Positions 21,219-40,532 of a stretch of DNA of 64,000 bases are shown here, one piece after another. Within the stretch, counting starts at the first letter, position 1. Every line of letters starts with the position of its first letter. The notes under the pieces were generated by a model. That model had not been told where the DNA came from, ran no database searches, and saw only the letters and a list, made by a program, of their open reading frames with translations. The DNA lies in the NCBI GenBank assembly GCA_022605405.1, contig JABYQQ010000005.1, positions 620,001 to 684,000 on the forward strand, read 5' to 3'. This stretch comes from Earliella scabrosa. Taxonomy: Eukaryota > Basidiomycota > Agaricomycetes > Polyporales > Polyporaceae. A program made the translations under genes and the position numbers.

Positions 21219-22179
21219 ATGGCCTCCAACGATCGCGTCCGCGTCAGAGTGAGTCTCGTTCCCCAGCCCGTCCTCCTCGTCTGTTGCTCACCTCACCCGC
21301 TAGGGAGTGACGATACACCGTCCTATAATCTATGGGAACACGGCCTACGTCCTGACCCCGAAAGAGCGGGAGACGCTCTCGAGCCCCGACCACACCCACC
21401 GCTGGACGGTCGCCGTACGCAGCGCGGCGTCCGCACCAGACTCGGACATCGTCGGCGGTGCGGACGACCTGAGCTACTTCATCAAGCGGGTCACCTTCAA
21501 GCTGCACGACACCTATCCGAACCCGAACCGAAGTGAGTGCTCGACGCCACCCGCGCATTCTCCCCCAGACCCACGCATGCATGCGCTCGCCCAGATGTGG
21601 ACAAACCGCCGTTCGAGGTCTCAGAGACCGGGTGCGTGCATCTCTCCCAACCTCCGTGTGTGCGTGGTGCCCATGCTGAGCGACCCGGCCAGATGGGGTG
21701 AGTTCGAGATCACCATCCGGATAACCTTTGTCCCCGAGTCGGGCGAGAAGGCCATCACCTTCTACCACCACCTCAAGCTGCACCCCTGGACGGCCGTCGG
21801 GAGCGGCGAGCCCGAGATCCCCTCCCTCGACGCCGCCGCGAAGCTCGGGCCCGTGCACTCGTGGCAGTACGACGAGATCGTGTTCAACGACCCCTTCCAG
21901 TCCTTCCTGAACATCCTCACCGCGCACCCGCCCACGCCCCTCCCCAAGGTCCGCCGCCGGCCCGTCCCGTTCCACACCGCGAACCCCGCGTCGCTCGAGG
22001 CGTCCAAGGGCGGCACGCCCGAGTTCCAGCAGGAGATGGAGAAGGAGGAGGCGGAGCGGATCGAGAAGGCGCTCAAGACCGTCGTCGAGGACACGCACAA
22101 GTGGCGGAACAAGCTGATCGAGAAGGAGAACGAGGCCAACAGGCTCAAGAAGGAGCTCGACGCCTTGCTCCAGTCGTAG
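21219..22179 (+). CDS. YAF9: YEATS-domain protein Yaf9 (NuA4 / SWR1 subunit)
   Basis: Four exons (21219-21248, 21304-21532, 21595-21631, 21693-22179) encode 260 residues. The YEATS domain covers roughly residues 8-150, with H-T-H-R-W-T-V-A-V-R, F-K-L-H-D-T-Y-P-N-P-N-R, P-P-F-E-V-S-E-T-G-W-G-E-F-E-I-T-I-x-I and the H-H-L-K-L-H-P-W strand. These contain the aromatic residues used to read acylated lysine. The C terminus has a coiled coil (about residues 210-258) ending L-K-K-E-L-D-A-L-L, as in Yaf9/GAS41. It acts in histone H4 acetylation and H2A.Z deposition. The third exon is only 37 nt, and a cluster of three introns lies within the YEATS domain. It converges on the ATR gene with 85 bp between stops. 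Confidence 0.94.
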
Positions 22180-22264
22180 GCCGCACTATATGGGATATAA
22201 ATGTAGCAATACAGCATGATGTATGATACAGTGTACAAGATACAGTCCGTCTCTCTTCCCGACG

Positions 22265-30832
<8,568 letters not shown>

Positions 30833-31255
30833 GACTGCAGCATGTTGGGTCAGGTAAGTGAGGTACGGAGTCAAGCCGGGTCTGGAAAACAGAAATGATG
30901 GGTTCAGGACGCGTCGGTGGCAAGCAGTCGGACGCGACTGAGACGCGTCCTGGGCGCTTTGAGTGCTTACGTCAGAATCTCGGTACAGTTTCTTACCGCA
31001 TTTGATCGCTAACTATCGCACTGTGGGCGCCTCCAGGGTTGGTCTGTTCCAATGCCGCCGCCCATGCGCCGGCGTCGCGCCTCAGTCGAACGGCCTCGCG
31101 CGCAACTCGTTGCTCGTGCCTTGCGTGTCTCTACTTTGTGTTGAACCACCTGGACCACAGCGAACATCCTAAAGAAACTGTGCATCCTATTCCCAACTTC
31201 GTACCGTCCCAAACACAACCAGCAACGGCTACTACGCGACGTCGACGCACATATC
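30833..31255. promoter_or_regulatory. Divergent intergenic region, ATR kinase / beta-helix protein
   Basis: 423 bp between divergent starts. A near-repeat GACGCGT (30908-30914, 30938-30949) resembles the MluI cell-cycle box ACGCGT, which occurs at 30909-30914 and 30940-30945. In yeasts this box marks G1/S genes, which would suit a checkpoint kinase. Function here is inference. Confidence 0.35.
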
Positions 31256-33095
31256 ATGACCTATTCAACTTCCTTCTACACCATCGCGCTTGTGCTCGCA
31301 CTCTCTGGAGAGTCACTCGGACGGCACATAACATTTCTAGCGCATAGAAAGCATGTTCTTGATGAAGCTCATCACAATCTATTCACACGGTAAGAACCCT
31401 TCCTAAGCTTCGTTTAGCCACCATACAAACCCCACAAATCGACAGCTCCGAGTTGCATGTCCGCGACGACTGCGAACCCGCGGACCCTCTCAACACCCTC
31501 ACGGATCGACTGAACACACTGCTCAACTCATCTGGTCCGGGCTACACGCTTCCTCTGTGTCCAGGCGTCCAGTACTTTATCCAAGCTCCAATACTATTTG
31601 CTGCGCCAGACCAGGAGATCAGCACTGTCGGATACCCGATCGGAGACGACCGCGCTACGCTAGTTGTCGCTGGTCCAGTGGCTGATGGACAAGGACATAC
31701 CACAGCAATCGACGGCACCTGTCTCAATTGCAACGGAGTCAAACTGCGCCATGTCCAGGTAACTCGAGCACCTTAAACCTTCCTTCCGGTGTGGGAAATC
31801 CTGACCCGGACTCTCCGTTGCAGATCAACGGCACGAGAGGTGGCGCGTCGCCAACAATGGGTGGCGCGAACATCGAAATGGGGGGCTCAAACGCAGACCA
31901 ATTGGTTGAATTTGTGCGGTCTTACGATCCGCGCAGCTGGTCATGCCTCCACATCGCCGAAGGCGCACTGGCGTGCAATAACGTAACGGTCCAGAACAAC
32001 GACATCGGGCCGTGTGGATCAGACATTTTTCAGGAATGGGCGGACGGGATCAGCATGAGTTGCCAGAATAGCGTCGTTCGGAACAACATGATCAATAACC
32101 CCACAGTGAGCGATCCTGGAAGACATATGAATTATTGCGCTAATGGAAAATATGTGCAGGATGGTGGCATCGTACTATTCGGTGCCCCCGGGACTGTCGT
32201 TGAGGGCAACACGATCTGGGTGGAGAAGGCGAGTTCGATTGGTAGCTATTCACTATGACACGAGCACCTGATACTCGGTAGTAGATGACGCTACTTGGGG
32301 GGATCAACATGGTGGACTACGAACCCTGGAACGGGAACTACACTGGAACCGTCGTACGGAATAACGTTATCTACGGCGGCTTCGCGACGGATCCTGCGGG
32401 GGCCGGCGAGACTCATGGCGAGAACGATGAAGATGTGATCATCAAGTGAGTAGGTGCTGTAGTATCAACCTCCCGGGGCCCGTGTACCTTGCTGACCGCA
32501 AAGTAGAATCGGCATCGCCATTGGCCCCCGGACTTGGTTCGGTGACCGGTATCTGGGCAACGTGAGCCTGTCAGGGACGGTCATGGACAACCAACTCAGC
32601 GGCGCCTTTGGCTATGGGATAGCCATCTCTTCCGCGCAGAACTTTGTCGTACAAGGCAACAGACTCCTCGGAAACACCTCCTTCATTGGCTCTCGGGGTC
32701 CGAACTGCAGTACTGCGGACACCACACCTACCCCTGCCGCCTTCGTTCAGGACCAGAACACCGTGCAGTCTTCGAGCATTCAAGACGGCTTCCAAACCAT
32801 ACCCGACGGGGACAGCCTCACCTGCATCGTGCCACCAGATGGAGGCGACTTCTGGCCATTCGGTGGAAACCCCTCATCGCAACCGGGCCCCAGTTCTCCA
32901 ACCACCCCAGGATCTGCTCAGCCGACTGGCACGGCAACCCCTCCAGGCGCATCTTCATCCCACAGCGGCCTCTCTGGTGGTGCCAAGGCCGGCATCGCGG
33001 CTGGCGTCATCCTGGGTGTCGTCGCGCTAGCCGCTTTGACCTACCTCATTCGTAATTGGGCTGTGAATCGCGCCAGAAGCACTCATCGTTACTGA
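31256..33095 (+). CDS. Secreted right-handed beta-helix protein with C-terminal membrane anchor
   Basis: Six exons (31256-31389, 31446-31758, 31824-32105, 32160-32228, 32285-32445, 32507-33095) encode 515 residues. The N terminus looks like a signal peptide (hydrophobic S-F-Y-T-I-A-L-V-L-A-L after four residues). The centre has repeated short turns typical of parallel beta-helices (pectate-lyase-like fold): N-N-V-T-V-Q-N-N-D-I-G, S-V-V-R-N-N-M-I, V-V-E-G-N-T-I, T-V-V-R-N-N-V-I, N-F-V-V-Q-G-N-R. Then come a Ser/Thr/Pro-rich stalk and one membrane helix (about A-G-V-I-L-G-V-V-A-L-A-A-L) followed by a short basic tail. A role at the cell wall or on extracellular polysaccharide is inferred. No catalytic residues can be assigned. 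Intron 32229-32284 appears to use a GC donor. Confidence 0.82.
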
Positions 33096-35297
33096 TAGTG
33101 TTATGGTAGACTCGTTGACATGGACTGGCATTCGGACTTGTACAGGGCGTAACTATGTATATTCACCGGATTCACCGGTTCACGGGCGTCGACATAAGTT
33201 ATCTCACACATACTAGTTCCATGTTTGGACATCACATAGAGCATTACTAGAACCACATTGGCCAATAGTTTGACCACCGTTTCCTTCGCATGTCTCTCGA
33301 GGGACACCGCTTCCACCAGATTGTCTGAGTAAGGTTTGAGTCATTTTCAGCGCATTGATACACTCTCACGTTGGTACCTAGCAGCGGAGCGAGTTGCGAA
33401 GTCGTATGCGAGACATCGGATCGTACCCGCCCGGGGGACACGCGGAGTCCACTGTCATGAACATCCTTGAATATTCCATCTTCCTACGTTCCCTGCCAGA
33501 TGTTGAAACTAGTGTGCCGTTCGGACGCGTACGTCGCTTCCTTCATCTCAGCGGCTCCAAATGTGTGTTCCTGGTCACCAAGGAGCTTCGATAACACGCC
33601 GACGAGTGCTTCATCATTATGCCACAGCTTGACCGCCCCACTCGCCTTCCATGATATGGGTATGTCCAAAGCTATGGCGCCCCGCTCACAATCGGAAGTA
33701 CATGGACCCAAGCGACAAGAGCTGGGCACTCGCATCTATTCCCAGCCACCACTGACACCGCTCGACCACACAACCTCCGTCCGTCTAAGGGAGAACTCTT
33801 CCCCTCTCTTCACGCCACGGGCAGAAGTTTCATACTGCAACCCCCACTGCGTGGGTCCACGATGGTGTTCGATCTCTGGAGGTTCGGGATCTCGTAAGAT
33901 CCTGAGGCCCTGCATTGAGCGCCAGGGAAGCCTGTAAGTGTTGCACATCTGCGCGGTCACCTCTCGGAGCGGTTTGATCACGCTAAGGGCCTGGGGGACC
34001 TTCCACAGAGCGGTAGGCGAAGCGCGAGGGTAGAGCGGACGACGACCATTCCTCATGCTGCCATTCAGAATGCCCGGCGGGCCGGAGTGCAAACGGCGAT
34101 ACACGGTGATGCCAGACAGCAAAGATCTGACCATCCCAGTTGCGGACGTGATGCAACTCTGTTTGCTTCCGCGGCGGTGCGAGTTGTCGCCCTGCCTGGA
34201 TCCCACGGCGATCAGCTCATTGAGGAAAATGGTTTGCTGAGCACACACCGAACGGCGGACGCCAACGCCAACGCCAGCGCCAGCGCCAGGATAGGCTTCT
34301 GTCAGACCGCTTGATGCGGCAGACAGTTGGAGGCGTGCTCGAACCACCCACAGCATCGCCTCCGGCGTCGCCCACATCAGCCCAGGACGGCGGTATGGGA
34401 TTTGAATGGCCCGCCGCCTTCGTCTTTCTGCTTCCGACTGGGTTCCGCGGCCCGCACTGCTGCGGCGAGCTGTAGTTGGTAGAGACCAATATCAAGATCA
34501 TTGCAGCCTAGAATGACAAGGCGAGCCCGGACCTTGGTGCTTGAGATCCCGAGAAGATTCCTGAAAGCTCCAACAGGTCTCAGCGGGGGCTTAGAAGTAT
34601 GCACTGCCCGCCCGTGGGAGCCACGCAGCTGAATATGCCGCTTGCGTAGTGTGTTCTCATGCGTCAGGTTCAGAAACACTTCGCGAGGGCCATGATGGCA
34701 TTGGCGGATGTAGGGGGAGTGCCTGACCCCCACCTCCGTCTCCGACGATGTGTTTTGCTGAGGTAGACTTGGCCCTACGATGCGTCGCGGGGATGCGGTC
34801 TCCCTGCGATCATCGTGCGTCATGCTGTCAGCTTTACTGTATTGGAGTCAGTCTCACCTGAACCGGCGACCAGAGGCCAGCAAGATCGGTATTGATGAAT
34901 TGACGGCGCACCTTGTCCTCTCACAGTAGCTCACAAGCGGCCCTGCGTTCGCCGTGTCTGGACGTCTTGATTGTGCATTCTGTCTGACAAGTGCATGCAT
35001 ACGTAAATCAGAACGAGTGGCTCATTGCTACCTTCGCTTGAACTCCGGGTCAATACCAATACATCTTGCTCAGTAATAGTGTTACAGGGTAGTCGCTTCG
35101 AGTGCGACGTCTGACCGGCCCGACGGCGCACCAGCGACGTGAGAATCAATTGGGACAGTCTAGACAATGTGTCCATGCCATGCATGAGCTGTCAGCTCAA
35201 GTACAGGGCCGAACCAGATAGAAGGCAACGAACCTGTGTACAGCATGACAGTGTGGAACAGAGAGCGAGGACCATGCGCTCACGCCGCCAAATCACG
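33096..35297. other. Gene-poor region
   Basis: About 2.2 kb with no confident gene. Minus-strand open frames at 33484-33735, 33736-34377 and 34377-34823 abut one another, lack recognised domains and do not join by convincing introns. The first has a somewhat protein-like stretch (K-L-W-H-N-D-E-A-L-V-G-V-L-S-K-L-L-G). They might be a decayed gene. A six-base tandem repeat lies at 34255-34289. Confidence 0.35.
34255..34289. repeat. Hexanucleotide tandem repeat (GCCAAC/GCCAGC)
   Basis: About five to six copies of a six-base unit GCCAAC/GCCAGC in tandem. Likely a microsatellite. Confidence 0.75.
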
Positions 35298-36448
35298 TCA
35301 GTCGTACCCTCTCCGTGTCCTAGGTGGGGTGTCTTCCTCACGCCGATACTGTCGCCGTTCGTCGTCACGAGAGCGATAGGGCGGGATTCGACTACGAGAG
35401 CGCGCATGTCTAGGCGGAGTATTACGGTCGACAGATCTGCTGCGTCTTCGACTAGGAGAGTAGCGGGGCCGGCGGTCGTCATCGTCTCGGTCGGGCCTTG
35501 GGGTCCTGCTTCGTGACCGCCTAGGAGATGCGCTTCTCCGCCGCCGGTCTCCAGACGCAATGCCTCCGCCCAAGGAGTTGAGCAATTCTTCCACGCCCTT
35601 CATCCCTGCAGACTTCTCCTTTCGGAGCCGTTTGCGCTCCTTCCGGGCGCGTCTCCCTTCTGGGGTTTCGTCCTTGTGCTTTCGCTTGGACTTTGACTTT
35701 TTGCCTTTCTTAGCTGCCTTCTCTTCCTTCCGTTTCGCGATGAGGTAGTCGCGCATGGGGTCTTCGGGGTCGATCTCAGGGCCGGAAGAGTCGGAAGAGT
35801 CAGGGGCCTCTTCCTCATCTGCCATTGAGAACACAGCGCAAGTCAATATAGGTGTGCACTAATGGCCTGAGCAACATACCCATGATGAGTTGCGGCTTAG
35901 CGTTCAAACTCTGCTCCTCGGGCTCCTCCAACTCTCCATCCGCGCCCTTGACTCTCGGCTGCTTGTAATTCTTGACGTGGTCAACACGAATGGTTCTGTC
36001 TAGGATCTGGGCCCCATTCAAGTTGTCAACAGCGAGGATGGTCGAGCGTTGGTCCTCATACATCAGGAACCCGAAGCCCTTAGTTTTGCCAGTCTCCTTG
36101 TCGCGCGGGAGGTTGACGTCCATGACTTCACCATACCTGGTTTGCTCAGTGAAAGCCGCATCTCGGCGAAGACGGCACTTACTGGGAGAAGATGGTAATG
36201 ACATCGCCTTCAGTTAAGTCCCTATGCAGACCACCGACAAAGATATATGCGGAGTCTTAGGGATCGCGTCTCAGCACGAGGATAGACGCGTCGAGTGATT
36301 AGACGTACCCTTGTAATCATCGTGCCACGAACCCGACGTCCCCAAGTCCAGTTCTCTCTCATTAATCTTGTTGATTTCGCGCACGACGCTGAGACATACA
36401 AGTTAGCTGATGAGTCGAGCAGGCCGGCGTAGAGGAGACTCACTTCAT
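35298..36448 (-). CDS. IST3: RNA-binding RBMX2 / Ist3 (RES complex) protein
   Basis: Five exons (36448-36444, 36388-36309, 36255-36183, 36136-35880, 35818-35298) encode 311 residues. The first exon is only five bases (ATG AA). The start [15 protein letters not shown] is the family signature. One RRM (about residues 33-110) has RNP2 A-Y-I-F-V-G-G-L and RNP1 K-G-F-G-F-L-M-Y. The C-terminal half is Lys/Glu-rich, then Arg/Ser-rich ([17 protein letters not shown]), much longer than yeast Ist3 and like RBMX2 of animals. Ist3/Snu17 belongs to the RES complex with Bud13 and Pml1 in the activated spliceosome. It diverges from eIF3d with 116 bp between start codons. Confidence 0.93.
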
Positions 36449-36564
36449 CGTGGTCGATGTCAGAGAAGTGAGCCACACGGCACGTGCGCGTCTTTACTGA
36501 ACGCTACATTCGGGCGCTTACGAAATTTTGTATCTGGTCTGCACCCATCGACATCGTCTGCAAG
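36449..36564. promoter_or_regulatory. Divergent promoter RBMX2 / eIF3d with a CACGTG box
   Basis: A 116-bp gap separates the start codons. A CACGTG palindrome (36481-36486) lies near its RBMX2 side and could serve a bHLH factor acting on both genes. The motif is seen; its function is inferred. Confidence 0.45.
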
Positions 36565-38957
36565 ATGTCTTCATTCTCACTGCCGCAGATCAACGACAAC
36601 CCAGACGGAGGATGGGGGCCGTCATCGTCTACCGTACCCTCTCAGTTCAAGTTCAAGGACATTCCGTATGCTCCTTACTCAAAATCTGACAAACTCGGTC
36701 GCTTTGCGGACTGGAATGACATCTCTGGCGACAATCGGCCGACAAACCTAGGCCTCTCTTCCACGCAGGTTCGTGGCGGCGGCCCAGGTGGTCGCGGAAG
36801 GCGCGATGGCCAACCCGCCTTTGGCAGCGGTACTGCGAGCGCATTTGCGTACTTCCATGCCGAAGACGAATCCAGTTTCTCGCTCGTGGACAACAAGGCG
36901 ACTACCGTACGCAGGGGTGGACCTATGTCTCGGGGGAGGTCCTCTGGTCGGGGTGGAGCCGGCTACTCAAGAGGAGGAAACGCACAGAGGGGTGGACGAG
37001 GAGGCTTTGGGGGAGGACGCGGCGGTGGTCAGCGCGGTGGAAGGAGAGGTTGGAGAGACTGGGAGAAGGTATGTTCATCCTACACTATTCCGAGTTCGTG
37101 CATGAACTCTTCCATCTCTACAGACCGGTCGCGCGCGGGAGTCATCCGTCGCCATCTCCCCTGACTGGGCTATGTTGGAGGAAATCGAGTTCCATCGCCT
37201 TGCCAAGCTGCGCCTTGAGGTGGACGAGCCTGACGATCTGTGAGTCTTCATTTACCGGACTGACGTTGTGAGTCTCATCTCCATTCGTAGTGAGACCTAT
37301 GGACGTGTCTATCCGTACGACAAGACGTACGATCGTATCACTACGAGGACGGAGAAACCCCTGCAAGTGCTAGACCGTATCAAGTACAACCCCACGACGT
37401 CTGATGACCCCGTCATTCAACAGGTGAGTTTATGTCATCGTCAGTTGGTGCACCTGTTAATCTCTTTCACACAGTTGGCTGCCAGGGATACTGCGACAAT
37501 CTACACTACAGATGTTATCCTGAGCGTGCTTATGTGCGCGCCAAGATCGGTATATCCCTGGGACATCGTTGTAGTACGTGAAGGAGACAAGCTCTTCTTC
37601 GACAAGCGCGACGGTGGTCCCTTTGACACCGTGACTGTCAACGAAAACGCGGCCGACCCTCCGCAGGATCCTACTACCGTGAACCCTAACAACCCGAACG
37701 AGAAAATCGCTGTCCCAGAGACGCCTTCGATCAACTCAGCTACTTCTCTGTCGCTGGAAGCTACCTACATCAACCAAAACTTCTCCTTCCAGACCGTGAT
37801 CGAGACCCCACCTCCGCCGGCGGTGGACTTTTCAAAGCCCAACCCCTTCTATGGCCCAGATGAGACGGAGCCTCTGGCGTCTTGTGGCTACCGTTACCGG
37901 GTGTTCGATTTGGGCGTCACGGAAGATGAAGACATCAGGCTCTGCGTTCGCACAGAGGTCGACGCCTACTCCCCTGGTCAGGACCCCACCCAAGGGCGTG
38001 GTCTTGTAACCATCCGCGCCTTGAATGAATTCGACCCTCGCGCGCCTGGTGCCGGCGGCGCGCCCGACTGGCGCACGAAGCTCGACTCACAGCGTGGCGC
38101 CGTTGTGGCTACGGAGATGAAGAACAACAGTTGCAAGTTGGCCAAATGGACCGTACAGAGCGTCCTCGCCGGCGCTGACTTGCTCAAGATTGGGTGCGTG
38201 TTTCACCTGCCTATCCCCGCTTCCAGGGGTGCATCACGCCTCTCGCCGAGTGTGGTCTGTAGTAGCACGCTAATCACTCGGACCTGTTTCTCAGCTGGAT
38301 ATCTCGCGTCAACCCGCGCGACAACATTCGCCATGTCATATTGAGCACGACCTCAACGCGCCCGGCTGACTTCGCCGCCCAGTTGAACGTGTCGCTTGCG
38401 AACGGTTGGGGGATTGTTCGCACGGTTGCCGACATGTGCTTGAAGCAGCCCGAGGGCAAGTACGTCCTCGTGAAGGATCCAAACAAGGTGCGCACAGGTC
38501 GTTCACGTCTTCTTTACCTGTTCTTTCTTGCCTCGTTCCACCGTGACTTGGACTGTGACCCTCCGCACCTGCGATCTGTTGGCGGAAGTATGTGGTCACG
38601 TCATTTGATGAAGATTTCTGGCAGACGCGCCTTCCGTCCCAATTCAAACGCGCGTCACCGATCTTCCCCATCACCCTCTGGTTTCTTAATTGTGCCATAC
38701 TCGGAAGCTGTTTCGGCAGTCGCGTATGGTCTAGCATGATCTGCAAGCCAGGCCAATGGTACTCGCGGGATCATTGTCCCACCGTTATCGCTCTTTGCGT
38801 GCTTCTGCCCTGTCCCATCACTGAGCTTTTCACTGACCAAGGCACCTTTTCTCATCCACAGCCCGTGCTCCGCCTGTATGCCGTTCCGGCGAATGCATTC
38901 ACTGCGGAAGAAGACGACGATGAAGCACCGTTTGACGGTGATGACGGCGAAGCATAA
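36565..38957 (+). CDS. Eukaryotic translation initiation factor 3 subunit D
   Basis: Six exons (36565-37068, 37124-37239, 37291-37423, 37475-38193, 38295-38487, 38862-38957) encode 586 residues. The N terminus has the family motif ([17 protein letters not shown]). An RGG-rich basic linker follows (about residues 110-170). The core carries [25 protein letters not shown] and [11 protein letters not shown]. The C terminus is acidic (E-E-D-D-D-E-A). eIF3d binds the cap on selected mRNAs and lies at the edge of the 40S subunit; the S. pombe homologue is Moe1. The last intron is 374 nt, about seven times the usual size here, and the fourth is 101 nt. Confidence 0.95.
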
Positions 38958-40532
38958 GGATTCATTCATTCGCAGCATTGTCGCAGTCGCAGAACCTGTA
39001 GCACACGCAGCCCACGACCCCACGTCTGTATCCCTACTGACGAGTTACGTTTCTGTCTGTACGATCGCTTATTGTATCCGTTTTCTTGCAAGCTACATAC
39101 ATAGCAGTTGCGTCATTGCTTCGTGCGAGGCTCGATAACCAGCGTCCATGCGCTCGGGACGCGAGGGTACATGGACCGAAGTGTTTGAAGGAGAAGTGAT
39201 CGCATGGTGCTTCTCACCTGACTGAGCTCAGACCTCACTTTGCACATCCATCGCTGCCGTCGACCGTGGAACGACCCAGGAACGACGGCTCGCTGCCGCG
39301 GCGCAAGTCTGACCCCTCTCTCAGATCTCGCACCCAAGCGTACCCCACTTCTCCGTATCCGCGAGCGTTTGCGTGATCCCACAGCTAAGCGGACGAGGGA
39401 CAGGATCACGCCGTGCCCACGTTCATGATCCCGTAAGTAGCGAACGTGGTCCCGTCAACCCGCGAGGGTCGTCGTCGCGTACGCCGTACATAGGTGCCTC
39501 GAGGCTCGCGTCTCGCGTCGGATTGAATGAGCAAAGCTCCTCACTACTTAGCCTCAGCTGTGCTGGATTACAGAAATTCCTGCATGCAGACACAGTGCTG
39601 CCCTTCATGTGCGCCTGGCTATCTGACCTGATCCCGTGCGCACGGCCGGTTCGCCGTCGGGGTTCGCACTTGCCTCTCTTGCCGCGCATCTGTCATCCCC
39701 AGGTCATCCCCATTGTCCGACTTCCTCTCGACCCTGGCTGACCAGGACCAGGACCAAGACCAGGACGACTGACGGCCGCTCTTCTGATGGTCGGACTTTT
39801 CAGCTCAAGCCGCCATCGGCCAGCCGGAGTTCGACGTAGTGAGTTACGTTACGACGCGAGACTTGGCCCGGAAAGGCGAACGCCACGAAGCCGCACGAGA
39901 ACCTATCACTCATTTAGCAGAAACGAAGCACTTCAACGAGCGGGCTCCCACCCGGCAAATTCGCCAGTCCTCTACATAACCGCGGATCCACTGCTCTCGA
40001 TGGCTATGGCTCTTGACAAGATGATACAGTAGGCCTTGGATGTCCGGTAGACGCCTGAACACGCCTGAACCCTGTTCGACTTCCTTCAGGCTTCCACTCA
40101 AAGTCAGTCGGCGAAAGTGCCCGGTACCTGACCCCTGGGCAATGTCTGTAGCCTATCCCTTGGGCACACGTTAAGTATTGCGGGGATGTGTCTATACCAG
40201 ACGCCAACGGAACTCACGCCGAGCCCCGAGCAATCCAGCCCAACATTACACAATGTTCCTTACATATACTCGCCATATACCAACTCGGGTCCCTGGACGA
40301 AGCTCGTGCCTATATGCCTATACTCACCCACATACATTGTACGCTCAGGCCAGGGAGGGGGGTAGATCAGAAGCGTCGGGCAAGGAGGTGTTCTGCGACT
40401 CTATCGCAGTCTATCGCGTCTTCTGTCGGGTAACGCGCATCTAGCACGGGGAAATGCGGGCCTTGACAGGTGGTACTATCGCGTCCATACGAAACGCTCC
40501 ACGGCCGAGACTCGAGTCCGGCGCGAGAAGAT
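38958..40532. other. Convergent gene-poor region
   Basis: About 1.6 kb between the eIF3d stop (+) and the DSC2-like stop (-). Short frames only. A CCAGGA-type hexamer repeat lies at 39747-39768 (CAGGACCAGGACCAAGACCA). No gene is seen. Confidence 0.4.

Noticed and set aside
21244..22098. 285-codon minus-strand frame opposite YAF9
   Set aside because: Antisense shadow of a verified YEATS-domain gene with strong GC3 bias.
33736..34377. 214-codon minus-strand open frame
   Set aside because: No recognised domain, no start context, and neighbouring frames cannot be joined. Long frames occur by chance in GC-rich DNA.
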